Positions 12,330 to 21,042 of a stretch of 64,000 nucleotides of DNA are shown here, in pieces. The stretch is from Falsibacillus pallidus (lineage in GTDB: Bacteria; Bacillota; Bacilli; Bacillales; DSM-25281). The position numbers and the translations under genes are program-made. The first letter of the stretch is position 1. The number at the start of each line of letters is the position of its first letter. A model generated the notes under the pieces. The model was given only the letters and a program-made list of their open reading frames with translations. It made no database searches and was not told the origin of the DNA. The stretch is from NCBI RefSeq assembly GCF_003350505.1, contig NZ_QQAY01000004.1, forward strand, positions 62,001-126,000. The letters run 5' to 3'.

Positions 12330-13601
12330 ATGTCCCTTAAAAATAAATTGAAACGGATGAAGCATCATATTGCAAAAGAGGACAAAGAAAATACACCCTC
12401 TGTGGAGGAAGTGAAAATAGCCAACGAGGGTGAAATCCCTTTTATGGATGAATGGAAAAAAGTGAATGTATCTCCATACTGCTTCGATGGAAGCTTTTGT
12501 CTGATTCGTGAAGTAAGATATCCATTGGAGACTGCACACGGAAAATATTCATTTAAAGAATTGTTGAAGGCTGTAGATCTTTGGAATGAGTTTGGTAAGG
12601 GGCATCCCCTATCTTCTTTTGGCCATGATGCGTCAGATTTATTCTTTTTTGATACAGAAACGACAGGACTCGGAGGAGGGGCTGGGAACACCATTTTCCT
12701 TTTGGGGTATGCCAGAGTGGAAGGAAAGGAACTAGTTTTAAAACAGCATATCCTCCCACAGCCAGGAGACGAAATCCCTCTATATCAAAGCTTTCTTGAA
12801 AAAGTGGATTATACAACACTTGTCACCTATAATGGGAAGGCATTTGACTGGCCGCAGGTTAAAACAAGGCATACATTGATAAGGGAACATGTTCCAAAGC
12901 TTCCCTCATTCGGCCATTTCGATTTATTCCATGCGTCCAGAAGGATGTGGAAGCACAAACTTGATAGAGTCAAATTAACGGATGTCGAAAAAGAAATCCT
13001 TGATTTTCACCGCGTCGATGATGTGCCGGGCTTTCTCGCCCCCATGATCTATTTCGATTTCGTAGAAAGAAAAGATCCGGAAGGGTTGATAAAAATCCTG
13101 ATCCATAATGAAAAAGATATTTTATCCCTTGTATCCCTTTATGTCCATCTGTCATTTCAGATTTTAAATGCTGATCCTAAAAGGTCTGATCAAGAAGCTC
13201 TGAACGTCGGAAAATGGTTTGATTATGTGGGCAATAAAGAGGAAGCTTTTGTTTCATTAAAAGAAGCTTCTAAAAAGAAGGATCCTTCTGCTGGTGAAGC
13301 AAAATTTCACTTAGCCTTCTATTATAAAAGAGAAAAGGATTATCTAAAGGCACATGAGTTGTGGCTCGAAGCATCCAAGGAATGTGAGGGATGGATACAG
13401 CTGGAATCGATGATAGAATTAGCAAAAATAGAGGAACATCAATTTCGTCGTCTGAAACAGGCTCTTGAGTTTGCCTATATCGCTTTGGAAACAGCTTTGA
13501 AAAACAAGGAAAACAAAAAAGTGACTAACAAAAAAATCGAATCCCTGCAAAAAAGATTGGAACGCCTTAACCAAAAGATAAAAAAGAACGTTGAGGAATG
13601 A
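12330..13601 (+). CDS. mrfB: Exonuclease MrfB, RNase H-like fold with TPR-like C-terminus
   Basis: A 423-residue partner of MrfA. Residues about 100-275 form a DEDD-type 3'-5' exonuclease domain: FFDTETTGL carries the first Asp/Glu pair (108, 110), YNGKAFDWP the next Asp, and HNEKDILSL the last. Residues about 290-410 are helical repeats like tetratricopeptide repeats, ending in a Lys-rich coiled coil. In B. subtilis MrfB (YprB) degrades DNA in mitomycin repair. GAGGTG precedes ATG 12330. Co-transcription with mrfA is implied by the short gap. Confidence 0.92.
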   Translation: MSLKNKLKRMKHHIAKEDKENTPSVEEVKIANEGEIPFMDEWKKVNVSPYCFDGSFCLIREVRYPLETAHGKYSFKELLKAVDLWNEFGKGHPLSSFGHDASDLFFFDTETTGLGGGAGNTIFLLGYARVEGKELVLKQHILPQPGDEIPLYQSFLEKVDYTTLVTYNGKAFDWPQVKTRHTLIREHVPKLPSFGHFDLFHASRRMWKHKLDRVKLTDVEKEILDFHRVDDVPGFLAPMIYFDFVERKDPEGLIKILIHNEKDILSLVSLYVHLSFQILNADPKRSDQEALNVGKWFDYVGNKEEAFVSLKEASKKKDPSAGEAKFHLAFYYKREKDYLKAHELWLEASKECEGWIQLESMIELAKIEEHQFRRLKQALEFAYIALETALKNKENKKVTNKKIESLQKRLERLNQKIKKNVEE

Positions 13602-13730
13602 AAATCCAATTTTGTTAACAAAATTTAATGTTTGAAATGTTTCTTTAACGCCCAAACCTATTGTGCCAATTTGTCGAAACCTGTAAAATATTGAAATGTA
13701 TTCAAGATTTAAGGATAGGGCTGATTTAAA

Positions 13731-13826
13731 TTGTATCGAACAATCTTTTTTCTGTTTTTCGTTGTTGTTTTCATCATGGCATTTGTTCTCACCAACATGA
13801 GGGATAGTTTTTATACAATGCTGTAA
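13731..13826 (+). CDS. Possible 31-residue single-pass membrane peptide
   Basis: TTG 13731 opens a 31-codon frame ending with TAA at 13824-13826. The first 21 residues are strongly hydrophobic (FFLFFVVVFIMAFVL), followed by a short polar end. AAGGATAGGG lies about 10 nt upstream, a mediocre ribosome site. It occupies the otherwise empty gap between mrfB and cotD. It may be a real micro-protein or chance; nothing about its function is recognised. Confidence 0.35.
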   Translation: MYRTIFFLFFVVVFIMAFVLTNMRDSFYTML

Positions 13827-13846
13827 AAATAGGTATTTGTATTAGT

Positions 13847-13874
13847 ACATGTTCCCTTCCCTTTACATATTTTG
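13847..13874 (+). promoter_or_regulatory. Candidate sigma-K promoter for cotD
   Basis: AC at 13847-13848 is 17 nt before CATATTTTG at 13866-13874, close to the sigma-K pattern AC-N16/17-CATANNNTA. cotD is sigma-K dependent in B. subtilis, which supports the call. Confidence 0.4.
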
Positions 13875-13912
13875 TTAGTGTAAGAAATATAAAATAGGAA
13901 GGAGATATGACC

Positions 13913-14224
13913 ATGTATTGCAGACCACCACATGTACTTCCTGCAGTTGTTCATCCTACAAAATGCTGCGTAAATCATACTTTTTCAACAGTGGAAGTAC
14001 CGCATATTCATCCGTCACATACAACTAATGTAAACCATACAATGTACCAGCATAAACACTACTTCCCTCAAACACAATCTATGGTAAATCAAGTATCCAA
14101 CCAACAATTTAATTGCTCAGGACCTGGCCCGGCACCAATGGGTCCTATGGGACAAATGGGCCCAATGGGACAACAGATGGGTCCTATGGGACAGCAAATG
14201 GGTCCTTACGGATACGGAAGATAA
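13913..14224 (+). CDS. cotD: Inner spore coat protein CotD
   Basis: A 103-residue protein. The N-terminal half holds the CotD signature: VVHPTKCC, then VPHIHPSHTTNVNH and HKHYFPQTQS, very rich in His and with paired Cys. The C-terminal third (about 70-103) is a Gly/Pro/Met/Gln repeat (GPMGQQMGPMGQQ) that B. subtilis CotD lacks. ATG 13913 has GGAAGGAG 8 nt upstream; ATG 13907 would leave only 2 nt. A sigma-K-like promoter precedes it and a terminator follows. Confidence 0.9.
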   Translation: MYCRPPHVLPAVVHPTKCCVNHTFSTVEVPHIHPSHTTNVNHTMYQHKHYFPQTQSMVNQVSNQQFNCSGPGPAPMGPMGQMGPMGQQMGPMGQQMGPYGYGR

Positions 14225-14236
14225 TCAGAAACGGCT

Positions 14237-14268
14237 GCAAGGGCTAAATCGCTAGCCCTTGTTTTTTT
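14237..14268 (+). terminator. Terminator after cotD
   Basis: CAAGGGCTA and TAGCCCTTG form a 9-bp stem followed by TTTTTTT. Confidence 0.9.
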
Positions 14269-14293
14269 ATTATTTATTAAAGGAGCATCGATA

Positions 14294-14848
14294 ATGATTC
14301 AAGTTCTTATGGTTACTGGATATAAACCTTTTGAGCTGGGAATATTTAATAATGATGACCCTGCTGTCAGAATCATAAAAAAAGCATTGAAAAAGGAAAT
14401 CAAACGATTAGCAGAAGAGGGATTGGAATGGGTGCTGATTTCTGGCCAGCAGGGAGTGGAACTCTGGGCAGCTGAGATGGTTCTTGAATTAAAGGATGAA
14501 GACTATGATATACAGCTTGCGGTATTGACGCCATTTATTGATCAGCATTCCAAATGGAAGGAACCTCAGAAGGAATATTATGACCTGGTGACTTCACAAG
14601 CTGATTTTCTTGGTACCATTTCTAATCAACCTTATACAAGCCCGGATCAATTCAGAAATCGAGATCGAATTTTTTTACATAAGAGCGATGGACTTCTTGC
14701 ATTATACGATCCTGAGAAAGAAGGATCGCCAAAATTCATTTTGGAATTAGCCGAAAAATATCAGGAAGTGCGGGATTTTCCAATTCGAACCATTGATTTT
14801 TATGAATTGCAAACGATAATAGAAGAAGAACAGTGGGAAAATCAGTGA
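14294..14848 (+). CDS. ypsA: SLOG-domain protein YpsA (DUF1273)
   Basis: A 184-residue protein of the YpsA family, whose Rossmann-like SLOG fold is thought to bind nucleotide-type ligands. The N-terminus VLMVTGYKPFELGIF and the block EWVLISGQQGVELWAAE are typical. In Firmicutes it sits next to gpsB and has been connected with cell division when overproduced; the ligand is not known. AAAGGAG precedes ATG 14294 by 8 nt. gpsB follows after 93 nt. Confidence 0.9.
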   Translation: MIQVLMVTGYKPFELGIFNNDDPAVRIIKKALKKEIKRLAEEGLEWVLISGQQGVELWAAEMVLELKDEDYDIQLAVLTPFIDQHSKWKEPQKEYYDLVTSQADFLGTISNQPYTSPDQFRNRDRIFLHKSDGLLALYDPEKEGSPKFILELAEKYQEVRDFPIRTIDFYELQTIIEEEQWENQ

Positions 14849-14941
14849 AATGTTCACAAAATATACATCCAAGAAAATTGACAAAAACAGTAGTATTTGA
14901 AAAAATTAATAATAATGGGTAATGATAGGATGGTGTAATGC

Positions 14942-15247
14942 ATGTTATCAGATAAAATTAAATTGACTGCAAAAGATATTTTAGAAAAAGAATTCAAACA
15001 AGCAATGAGAGGGTATAAGCCTGAAGATGTTGATAAGTTTCTTGATTTGGTCATAAAAGACTATGAGACTTTCCATCAAACAATTGAAGAGCTTCAACAG
15101 GAAAATATGCGCTTGAAGAAACAGGCAGATGATTCCACGCGACGCCAACCGCCAGTTCAACAGGCTGCAGGTACAACAAATTTTGATATCTTGAAGCGCC
15201 TTTCCAACCTGGAAAAGCATGTTTTTGGCAGCAAGCTGTACGATTGA
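14942..15247 (+). CDS. gpsB: Cell division/elongation regulator GpsB
   Basis: A 101-residue DivIVA-related protein. The N-terminal domain (about 1-70) has the membrane-binding and coiled-coil segment ([20 protein letters not shown], then [15 protein letters not shown]); the C-terminal part after a Gln/Pro-rich linker is the hexamerisation helix ([14 protein letters not shown]). In B. subtilis GpsB shuttles PBP1 (PonA, also in this window) between septum and side wall. AGGATGGTG lies ahead of ATG 14942. ypsA-gpsB-rnpB is the conserved order. Confidence 0.96.
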   Translation: MLSDKIKLTAKDILEKEFKQAMRGYKPEDVDKFLDLVIKDYETFHQTIEELQQENMRLKKQADDSTRRQPPVQQAAGTTNFDILKRLSNLEKHVFGSKLYD

Positions 15248-15268
15248 TCGAGAAAATTAAATTTCCAG

Positions 15269-15297
15269 TTGATTTAGCTCCGTGAATGGCCTATAAT
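15269..15297 (+). promoter_or_regulatory. Sigma-A promoter of rnpB
   Basis: TTGATT (15269-15274), a 17-nt spacer and a consensus TATAAT (15292-15297). The predicted start near 15304 is about 10 nt before the expected mature 5' end of RNase P RNA. Confidence 0.8.
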
Positions 15298-15314
15298 TGG
15301 TCATTGTATGAAGC

Positions 15315-15718
15315 GTTATTAACGTTCAGGTAATCGCTGCAGCTTTGCTGTAGAGGAAAGTCCATGCTCGCACAGTGCTGAGATGCCTGTAGTGTTCGTG
15401 CCTAGTGAATTCATAAGCTAGGGCAGCCCGGTAATTCTGGGTTGACGGCAGGGAAAACACCTAAGTCGCAAGATATGGTGTGACTACTTTGAAAGTGCCA
15501 CAGTGACGGAGCCTTATGAGAAATCATAAGGGTGGAACGAGGTAAACCCCACGAGCGAGAAACCCAAATTATGGTAGGGGCACCTTCTTTGAGGAATCGA
15601 ACAAAGAGAAGGACAAGTGCATTGCATTTGTAGATAGATGATTACCACCTAAGTACGAGACGATAGTCGCCTGCAGTACAAAGGTACAGAACATGGCTTA
15701 CAGGACGTTGATAATGAT
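15315..15718 (+). ncRNA. rnpB: RNase P RNA, Bacillus type B
   Basis: Catalytic RNA that matures tRNA 5' ends with the RnpA protein. Conserved blocks of the B. subtilis RNA are easy to follow: AACGTTCAGGTAATCGCTGC at the 5' end, GAGGAAAGTCCATGCTCGCAC (P4/J region), the GAAAGTGCCACAGTGACG and GGTAAACCCC blocks, ACGAGCGAGAAACCCAAAT, and AACATGGCTTACA near the 3' end. The ends are placed by comparison with B. subtilis from memory and may be off by a few bases. Confidence 0.95.
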
Positions 15719-15731
15719 ACTTTTATTACGT

Positions 15732-15762
15732 AAGCTCTCCTTCTCATAAAGGAGAGCTTTTA
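15732..15762 (+). terminator. Terminator after rnpB
   Basis: AAGCTCTCCTT and AAGGAGAGCTT form a stem followed by TTTAT, just 3' of the RNase P RNA. Confidence 0.85.
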
Positions 15763-15819
15763 TCATATATAAGCTGAGGTTGACAATTGTTTGAAAATAG
15801 ATCGGAAAAGGGTGAAAGT

Positions 15820-16986
15820 ATGTCGAAATATTCTCTTATTGCGACAGCTGCAATGGGACTTGAATCCATAGTGGCCAATGAAGTAAAGAATTTAGGATAT
15901 GACTGTACAGTCGAAAATGGAAAGATTACATACCAAGGGGACGAAACAGCCATTGCACGTTCTAATTTATGGCTAAGGACGGCAGACCGTGTAAAGATAA
16001 AGGTAGGGGAATTTAAAGCCTATTCTTTTGACGAGTTGTTTGAAAAGACTAATGCACTGAATTGGCAGGATTTCCTGCCCGTTGATGCAGAGTTTCCGGT
16101 TCAAGGAAAATCAGTGAAATCAAAACTATTCAGTGTCTCTGACTGTCAAGCAATTGTGAAGAAAGCAATTGCCGAAAAATTAAAAAGCCATTATAAACGA
16201 AATTCCTGGCTTGAAGAAACAGGCCCTTTATTTAAGATAGAAGTCTCTTTGCTGAAGGATACAGCTACGATCACGATAGACGCAAGCGGTGCCGGGTTGC
16301 ACCGACGCGGCTACAGGACTGGCCAAGGGGAAGCGCCTATTAAAGAAACGCTTGCAGCAGCCATGATACAATTGACAAGCTGGACGCCGGATCGTCCGTT
16401 TGTTGATCCTTACTGTGGATCAGGCACCCTTCCTATCGAAGCTGCATTGATCGGTCAAAATATTGCCCCTGGCTTCAACAGGGAATTTATTTCGGAGCAA
16501 TGGCCGTGGATTGCACAAAAGGTATGGGATGAGGCACGGATTGAGAGTGAAGATTTGGCTGAGTATGATCGTGAATTGGATATCATGGGTACTGATATCG
16601 ACCACAGGATGATCAACATTTCAAAGGAAAATGCATTTGAAGCAGGATTAGGTGAAATCATTCAATTTAAACAGATGCAGGTAAAAGATTTCACGAGCGA
16701 GAAAAAATACGGGGTTATTGCAGGAAACCCTCCTTATGGCGAACGGATTGGAGATAAGCCTGAAGTTGAAAAGATGTATCGCGAAATGGGAGAGGCCTTC
16801 AAAAAGCTTGATACGTGGTCTATTTATATGCTGACATCGAATGAGAACTTCGAAGCGTGCTATGGGAAACCCGCAACCAAAAAAAGAAAACTCTTCAATG
16901 GATTCATCCGAACAGACTACTATCAATACTGGGGGCCAAGGCCGCCAAGAAAAAAAGAGCAAGAACATGGTCAGGCTGTGGAATAA
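15820..16986 (+). CDS. ypsC: THUMP-domain class I rRNA methyltransferase (RlmL/YpsC-like)
   Basis: A 388-residue enzyme predicted to methylate guanine N2 in 23S rRNA by analogy with E. coli RlmL; the exact target in Bacillus is inferred. The N-terminal THUMP domain covers about 45-160. The methyltransferase domain has DPYCGSGTLPIEAALIG (SAM site) and the NPPYGER motif (NPPY) that holds the target base. ATG 15820 (reading MSKYSLIATAAMG) matches the family start and has AAGGGTGA just upstream; the ATG at 15787 is too far out. A terminator follows. Confidence 0.9.
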   Translation: MSKYSLIATAAMGLESIVANEVKNLGYDCTVENGKITYQGDETAIARSNLWLRTADRVKIKVGEFKAYSFDELFEKTNALNWQDFLPVDAEFPVQGKSVKSKLFSVSDCQAIVKKAIAEKLKSHYKRNSWLEETGPLFKIEVSLLKDTATITIDASGAGLHRRGYRTGQGEAPIKETLAAAMIQLTSWTPDRPFVDPYCGSGTLPIEAALIGQNIAPGFNREFISEQWPWIAQKVWDEARIESEDLAEYDRELDIMGTDIDHRMINISKENAFEAGLGEIIQFKQMQVKDFTSEKKYGVIAGNPPYGERIGDKPEVEKMYREMGEAFKKLDTWSIYMLTSNENFEACYGKPATKKRKLFNGFIRTDYYQYWGPRPPRKKEQEHGQAVE

Positions 16987-17017
16987 ATAATCCGTTTTGT
17001 ACGTAAACTTCTTAAAT

Positions 17018-17055
17018 AAAGAAACGCAGGTGCAACAAGCTCCTGCGTTTCTTTT
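17018..17055 (+). terminator. Terminator after ypsC
   Basis: AAAGAAACGCAGG and CCTGCGTTTCTTT form a 13-bp stem ending in TTTT. Confidence 0.9.
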
Positions 17056-17145
17056 GTGAAAACTTTCATATGGAAATTTCATTGATTCTCAGGTAAAGTA
17101 GAAATTATTGCTTATTGGTAATTGAATAATGAACGGAGGCACAAA

Positions 17146-19077
17146 ATGAAGAAAACACTGCCATTCTCCCTATCCAAAACAGAATCTTTCTATGACCAAT
17201 TGAATGATTGGATCGGAGATGTATTTTACGATGTTTTACCCGAAAAAGGGTTTGAAATAAGAGACGAACAGATTTATATGGCTTTTCAGCTTTTGAATGC
17301 CTATAAAAATAAACAAGTCATCTTTGCAGAAGCAGGGGTGGGAACAGGCAAAACACTTGTGTACTTATTGTATGCCTTTTGCTATGCAAGATATACAGGG
17401 AAACCGGCAATCATTGCATGTGCAGATGAAACATTGATTGAACAGCTGGTCAAAGAAGGCGGCGATATTCAAAAGCTTGAAAAAGCATTGGACTTGTCTA
17501 TCGATGTGCGTCTGGCAAAATCCCGCGAACAATATTTATGTCTGAAAAAATTGAACGGTGTTTTAGAAAAGACTGATAACGACCACTTTGATGATGTGTT
17601 CGACCAGCTCCCAAAATTTGTCCACTCGCCTGGTTCCATGAACAAATTTGATGTGTACGGCGACCGCAAGGATTATTCGGCATTGTCAGATGAAGAATGG
17701 ACACAAATCGGGTGGGATCCTCTTCAGGATTGTTTCTCCTGCGACTTGCGCCATAGATGCGGTCAGACATTGAATCGCGAATATTATCGTAAATCAGAGG
17801 ACTTGATCATCTGCTCACATGATTTTTATATGGAACATGTGTGGACAAAAGAATCAAGAGTCCGGGAAGGACAACTTCCCTTACTGCCTGAGGCAAGCTC
17901 TATTATTTTTGATGAAGGGCATCTTTTGGAATTTGCCAGTCAAAAAGCGTTGACATACCGCATTACTTGGCAGACATTAAATGATTTATTGGAAAAATTG
18001 CTATCCAATGATGTAAGGGAAAAAACATTGAATATCATTGAAGATGTTCTGGCTTTGAATGATGAATGGTTCGATCTACTTAAGGAAAATCTCGTTCAGG
18101 TAGAAGGATCTGAACGCATGCAAGTGAATAAGGCTATGATTGTACTTAAACAGGCAACACGATTGAAAGACATGATTGACGATCTTTTGGAGGAATTGGT
18201 TTTAGATGCGGAGATGTATGTCATCAATGATTACGATCTGAAAATCGTTGAAGAATACTTGGATCAGATCGTCTATTCCCTAAAGCTGTTCATTGAAGAT
18301 GATAAAGGGATTGTATGGTTTGAAGAGTCGCTTTCAGGAAGCACTCTTGTAATTATGCCAAGACTTGTCGAAGATATTTTAAGAGAGGAAGTATTCTCCC
18401 AAAAGCTGCCGTTTATCTTTTCTTCTGCAACACTTTCAAATAACAAAGACTTCACTTATATAAGCAAAAGCTTGGGAATCGATACTTTCTCATCACTTTC
18501 AGTGGAGTCCCCATTCGACTACGAAGAGAATATGAAAGTGGAGTTTATTGCGGCAAATGGTTTTGAGGACCGTATAAAAGAAACCATTTCCTCTATTAAA
18601 CATTCAAATGGAAAAACGCTTGTCCTATTTAATTCAAAATCTGAACTTGAGACCTTCAAGGAGAAAATTAAAAACCTTGAGGACATCCATTATCCGGTTC
18701 TTTTTGAAGGGGACAAGGAAATCAGTACGCTTGTTCAAGAATTCCAATCAGTTGAAGAAAGCTTCCTATGCTCTTATCATTTATGGGAAGGACTGGATAT
18801 CCCTGGTTCATCCTTATCAAACGTCGTTCTGTTTTCATTGCCATTCCCGCCAAAGGATCCTGTCTTCGAGGCAAAGCGAAAAGGAGCGGAAGATGCGTTC
18901 GGGGAAGTAGATCTCCCATACATGCTTCTGCGTTTCAGGCAGGGAATAGGAAGACTGATCAGAACCTCAGAGGATTCAGGCTCAATTTCAGTATTGATGA
19001 GCCCTGAAGAGCTGGAAACCTACGCAGAAAACCTGCAGTCAGTGCTGCCGGTGGCCCCACAAACAACAACTGTTTAA
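17146..19077 (+). CDS. ypvA: DinG/XPD-type ATP-dependent DNA helicase (YpvA-like)
   Basis: A 643-residue superfamily 2 helicase. Walker A is AGVGTGKT (about 60-67), the Walker B box is FDEGH, and motif VI is RFRQGIGRLIRT. Four Cys, one in QYLCLKKLNG and three in DCFSCDLRHRCGQ, lie between motifs Ia and II, where XPD/DinG proteins bind a 4Fe-4S cluster. By family it unwinds 5'-3' and may resolve R-loops or G-quadruplexes; in Bacillus the role is not established. ATG 17146 has GGAGG 6 nt upstream. Terminators flank it, so it is probably monocistronic. Confidence 0.9.
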   Translation: MKKTLPFSLSKTESFYDQLNDWIGDVFYDVLPEKGFEIRDEQIYMAFQLLNAYKNKQVIFAEAGVGTGKTLVYLLYAFCYARYTGKPAIIACADETLIEQLVKEGGDIQKLEKALDLSIDVRLAKSREQYLCLKKLNGVLEKTDNDHFDDVFDQLPKFVHSPGSMNKFDVYGDRKDYSALSDEEWTQIGWDPLQDCFSCDLRHRCGQTLNREYYRKSEDLIICSHDFYMEHVWTKESRVREGQLPLLPEASSIIFDEGHLLEFASQKALTYRITWQTLNDLLEKLLSNDVREKTLNIIEDVLALNDEWFDLLKENLVQVEGSERMQVNKAMIVLKQATRLKDMIDDLLEELVLDAEMYVINDYDLKIVEEYLDQIVYSLKLFIEDDKGIVWFEESLSGSTLVIMPRLVEDILREEVFSQKLPFIFSSATLSNNKDFTYISKSLGIDTFSSLSVESPFDYEENMKVEFIAANGFEDRIKETISSIKHSNGKTLVLFNSKSELETFKEKIKNLEDIHYPVLFEGDKEISTLVQEFQSVEESFLCSYHLWEGLDIPGSSLSNVVLFSLPFPPKDPVFEAKRKGAEDAFGEVDLPYMLLRFRQGIGRLIRTSEDSGSISVLMSPEELETYAENLQSVLPVAPQTTTV

Positions 19078-19083
19078 TTTGAA

Positions 19084-19114
19084 TGAACCTCCATTTTCAG
19101 GAGGTTCTTTTTTT
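19084..19114 (+). terminator. Terminator after ypvA
   Basis: GAACCTCC and GGAGGTTC form a stem with loop ATTTTCA, followed by TTTTTTT. Confidence 0.9.
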
Positions 19115-19207
19115 GGCATTTTATCCTGTACATTGCATATTTTTCCTTTTTTCAGAAAAGTATGATATCATGAATAGGGATTTATTCAATTGTTAGGGGG
19201 AAATACA

Positions 19208-20722
19208 ATGACAACAGCGATTGCTGGCTTAGAAAAAGACTTTTTAGACTACGTAAAAAAAATGCAAGCTTATAATGAAGCAATCAGTTTAATGTATTGG
19301 GACTTAAGGACAGGTGCTCCCAAAAAAGGAGTCGAACAGCGTTCAGAAGTAATCGGGATGCTTTCATCTGAAGCATTTGCCATGTCAGTATCTGAAGAAA
19401 TGGCTGCATACATAGCAAAATTATCACCACAGGAAAATGAATTGAATGAAGTGACTAAAAAAACATTACATGAAATCAAATCGGATTATGACCGCAATAA
19501 AAAAATTCCGGCTGCCGAATTCCAAGAATATATTGTTTTATGCTCTAAAGCAGAGAGTGTATGGGAGAAGGCGAAAGAGGAAGCTGATTTTGAGCTTTTC
19601 CGCCCGTATCTGGAAAAACTAGTGGAATTCAATAAAAAATTCATTGGCTACTGGGGATATAAAGGGAACAAATACAACACTTTATTGGACCTTTATGAAC
19701 CGGGCATCACCGTAGAAGTCCTTGATGAAGTTTTCAGCGAGCTTCGCAGCGAGATCGTCCCATTGGTACACAAGATTTCTGAGTCTGATCATAAACCTGA
19801 AACTGCATATCTTTCTGAACATTTCCCTAAAGAGAAGCAAAAAGAATTCAGTTTGAAAATCCTTGAAAAAATGGGCTATGACTTCGAATCAGGAAGACTG
19901 GACGAGACCGTGCATCCGTTCATGATCGGTTTGAACCCGGGAGATGTACGGGTGACCACTAAGTATGATGAAAATGATTGGAGAAACGCTGTATTTGGCA
20001 CAATCCATGAAGGTGGCCACGCACTATATGAACAGAATATTTCTAATGAACTTGTAGGGACGCCGTTATGTACGGGGACTTCAACAGGCATCCACGAATC
20101 CCAGTCTCTGTTTTATGAGAATTTTGTAGGCAGGAATAAATCTTTTTGGGCTCAGAATTATGAGTTATTGAAAACCTACTCCAATGGACAATTTGATGAC
20201 GTTCCACTTGATGAATTTTACAGGGCAATCAATGAATCTAAGCCTTCCCTTATTAGAATTGAAGCAGACGAATTGACTTATCCACTTCATGTCATGATCC
20301 GTTATGAGATTGAAAAAGCTCTGATCAATGATGAAATTGAAGTCAAGGACCTGCCTGAGATTTGGAATGACAAATATGAACAATACCTCGGTATCCGACC
20401 ATCAAATGATGGGGAAGGCGTTTTACAGGATGTCCATTGGTCAGGAGGAAGCTTCGGCTATTTCCCTTCTTATGCCCTTGGTTATATGTATGCAGCCCAA
20501 TTGAAGCATAAAATGGATGAAAGTTTACCGGAATTCGATGAACTTATGGAAAAAGGCGATTTAGAGCCTATCAAAAACTGGATGACAGAGCATGTGCATC
20601 GGTTTGGGAAAACGAAAAAACCGCTTGAAATTCTCAAAGATGCTACAGGAGAAGGATTGAATGCATCATATTTGATCAACTACCTGAAACAGAAATATGA
20701 TGAAATCTATAAACTATCTTAA
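19208..20722 (+). CDS. ypwA: Thermostable carboxypeptidase 1, M32 family (YpwA-like)
   Basis: A 504-residue metallocarboxypeptidase that trims C-terminal residues from peptides in the cytoplasm. The HExxH zinc motif is HEGGH (about residues 267-271) and the third ligand lies in HESQSLFYE downstream, both M32 hallmarks. The length equals the B. subtilis enzyme. ATG 19208 has AGGGGGAAAT upstream and is preferred over the ATG at 19190, which precedes that site. Terminator-like sequence follows. Confidence 0.93.
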   Translation: MTTAIAGLEKDFLDYVKKMQAYNEAISLMYWDLRTGAPKKGVEQRSEVIGMLSSEAFAMSVSEEMAAYIAKLSPQENELNEVTKKTLHEIKSDYDRNKKIPAAEFQEYIVLCSKAESVWEKAKEEADFELFRPYLEKLVEFNKKFIGYWGYKGNKYNTLLDLYEPGITVEVLDEVFSELRSEIVPLVHKISESDHKPETAYLSEHFPKEKQKEFSLKILEKMGYDFESGRLDETVHPFMIGLNPGDVRVTTKYDENDWRNAVFGTIHEGGHALYEQNISNELVGTPLCTGTSTGIHESQSLFYENFVGRNKSFWAQNYELLKTYSNGQFDDVPLDEFYRAINESKPSLIRIEADELTYPLHVMIRYEIEKALINDEIEVKDLPEIWNDKYEQYLGIRPSNDGEGVLQDVHWSGGSFGYFPSYALGYMYAAQLKHKMDESLPEFDELMEKGDLEPIKNWMTEHVHRFGKTKKPLEILKDATGEGLNASYLINYLKQKYDEIYKLS

Positions 20723-20727
20723 ATAAT

Positions 20728-20764
20728 GAGAAGAAAGAGGGGCAGAAGCTTCTCTTTTTTCTTT
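20728..20764 (+). terminator. Weak terminator after ypwA
   Basis: GAGAAG and CTTCTC can pair across a purine-rich loop, followed by TTTTTTCTTTT. The stem is only 6 bp. Confidence 0.45.
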
Positions 20765-20840
20765 TGTCATGATTGCCTTTGGAACGGGCGGCAGCAAATC
20801 ACAATAAACTAATGGAAGGATGGTAAGGAGAGGGAGAAAT

Positions 20841-20981
20841 ATGGAAAAGTATTATTGTGACAGGTGCCGGACACTTTCTGAGACAGAAGGCATTTGCAAA
20901 AACTGTGGAAGTTATGGACAGAAAAAGATTTTCATAGAAGTACAGGATGGTAAAAAGAGAACGACTGAGGCAGATTCATAG
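20841..20981 (+). CDS. 46-residue zinc-ribbon-like protein
   Basis: ATG 20841 follows AAGGAGAGGGAGAAAT and opens 46 codons ending in TAG. Two CxxC knuckles 10 residues apart, CDRC (6-9) and CKNC (19-22), predict a single zinc site as in rubredoxin-like knuckles; the rest is charged. No enzymatic motif is visible. It lies between ypwA and the SDR gene, 62 nt before the latter, perhaps co-transcribed with it. The function is unknown. Confidence 0.7.
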   Translation: MEKYYCDRCRTLSETEGICKNCGSYGQKKIFIEVQDGKKRTTEADS

Positions 20982-21042
20982 TAGTCCACAAAACTCTATG
21001 CTAAGATTAGAAAGAAATTTCTGAAAGCAAGGAGTGGATTTA

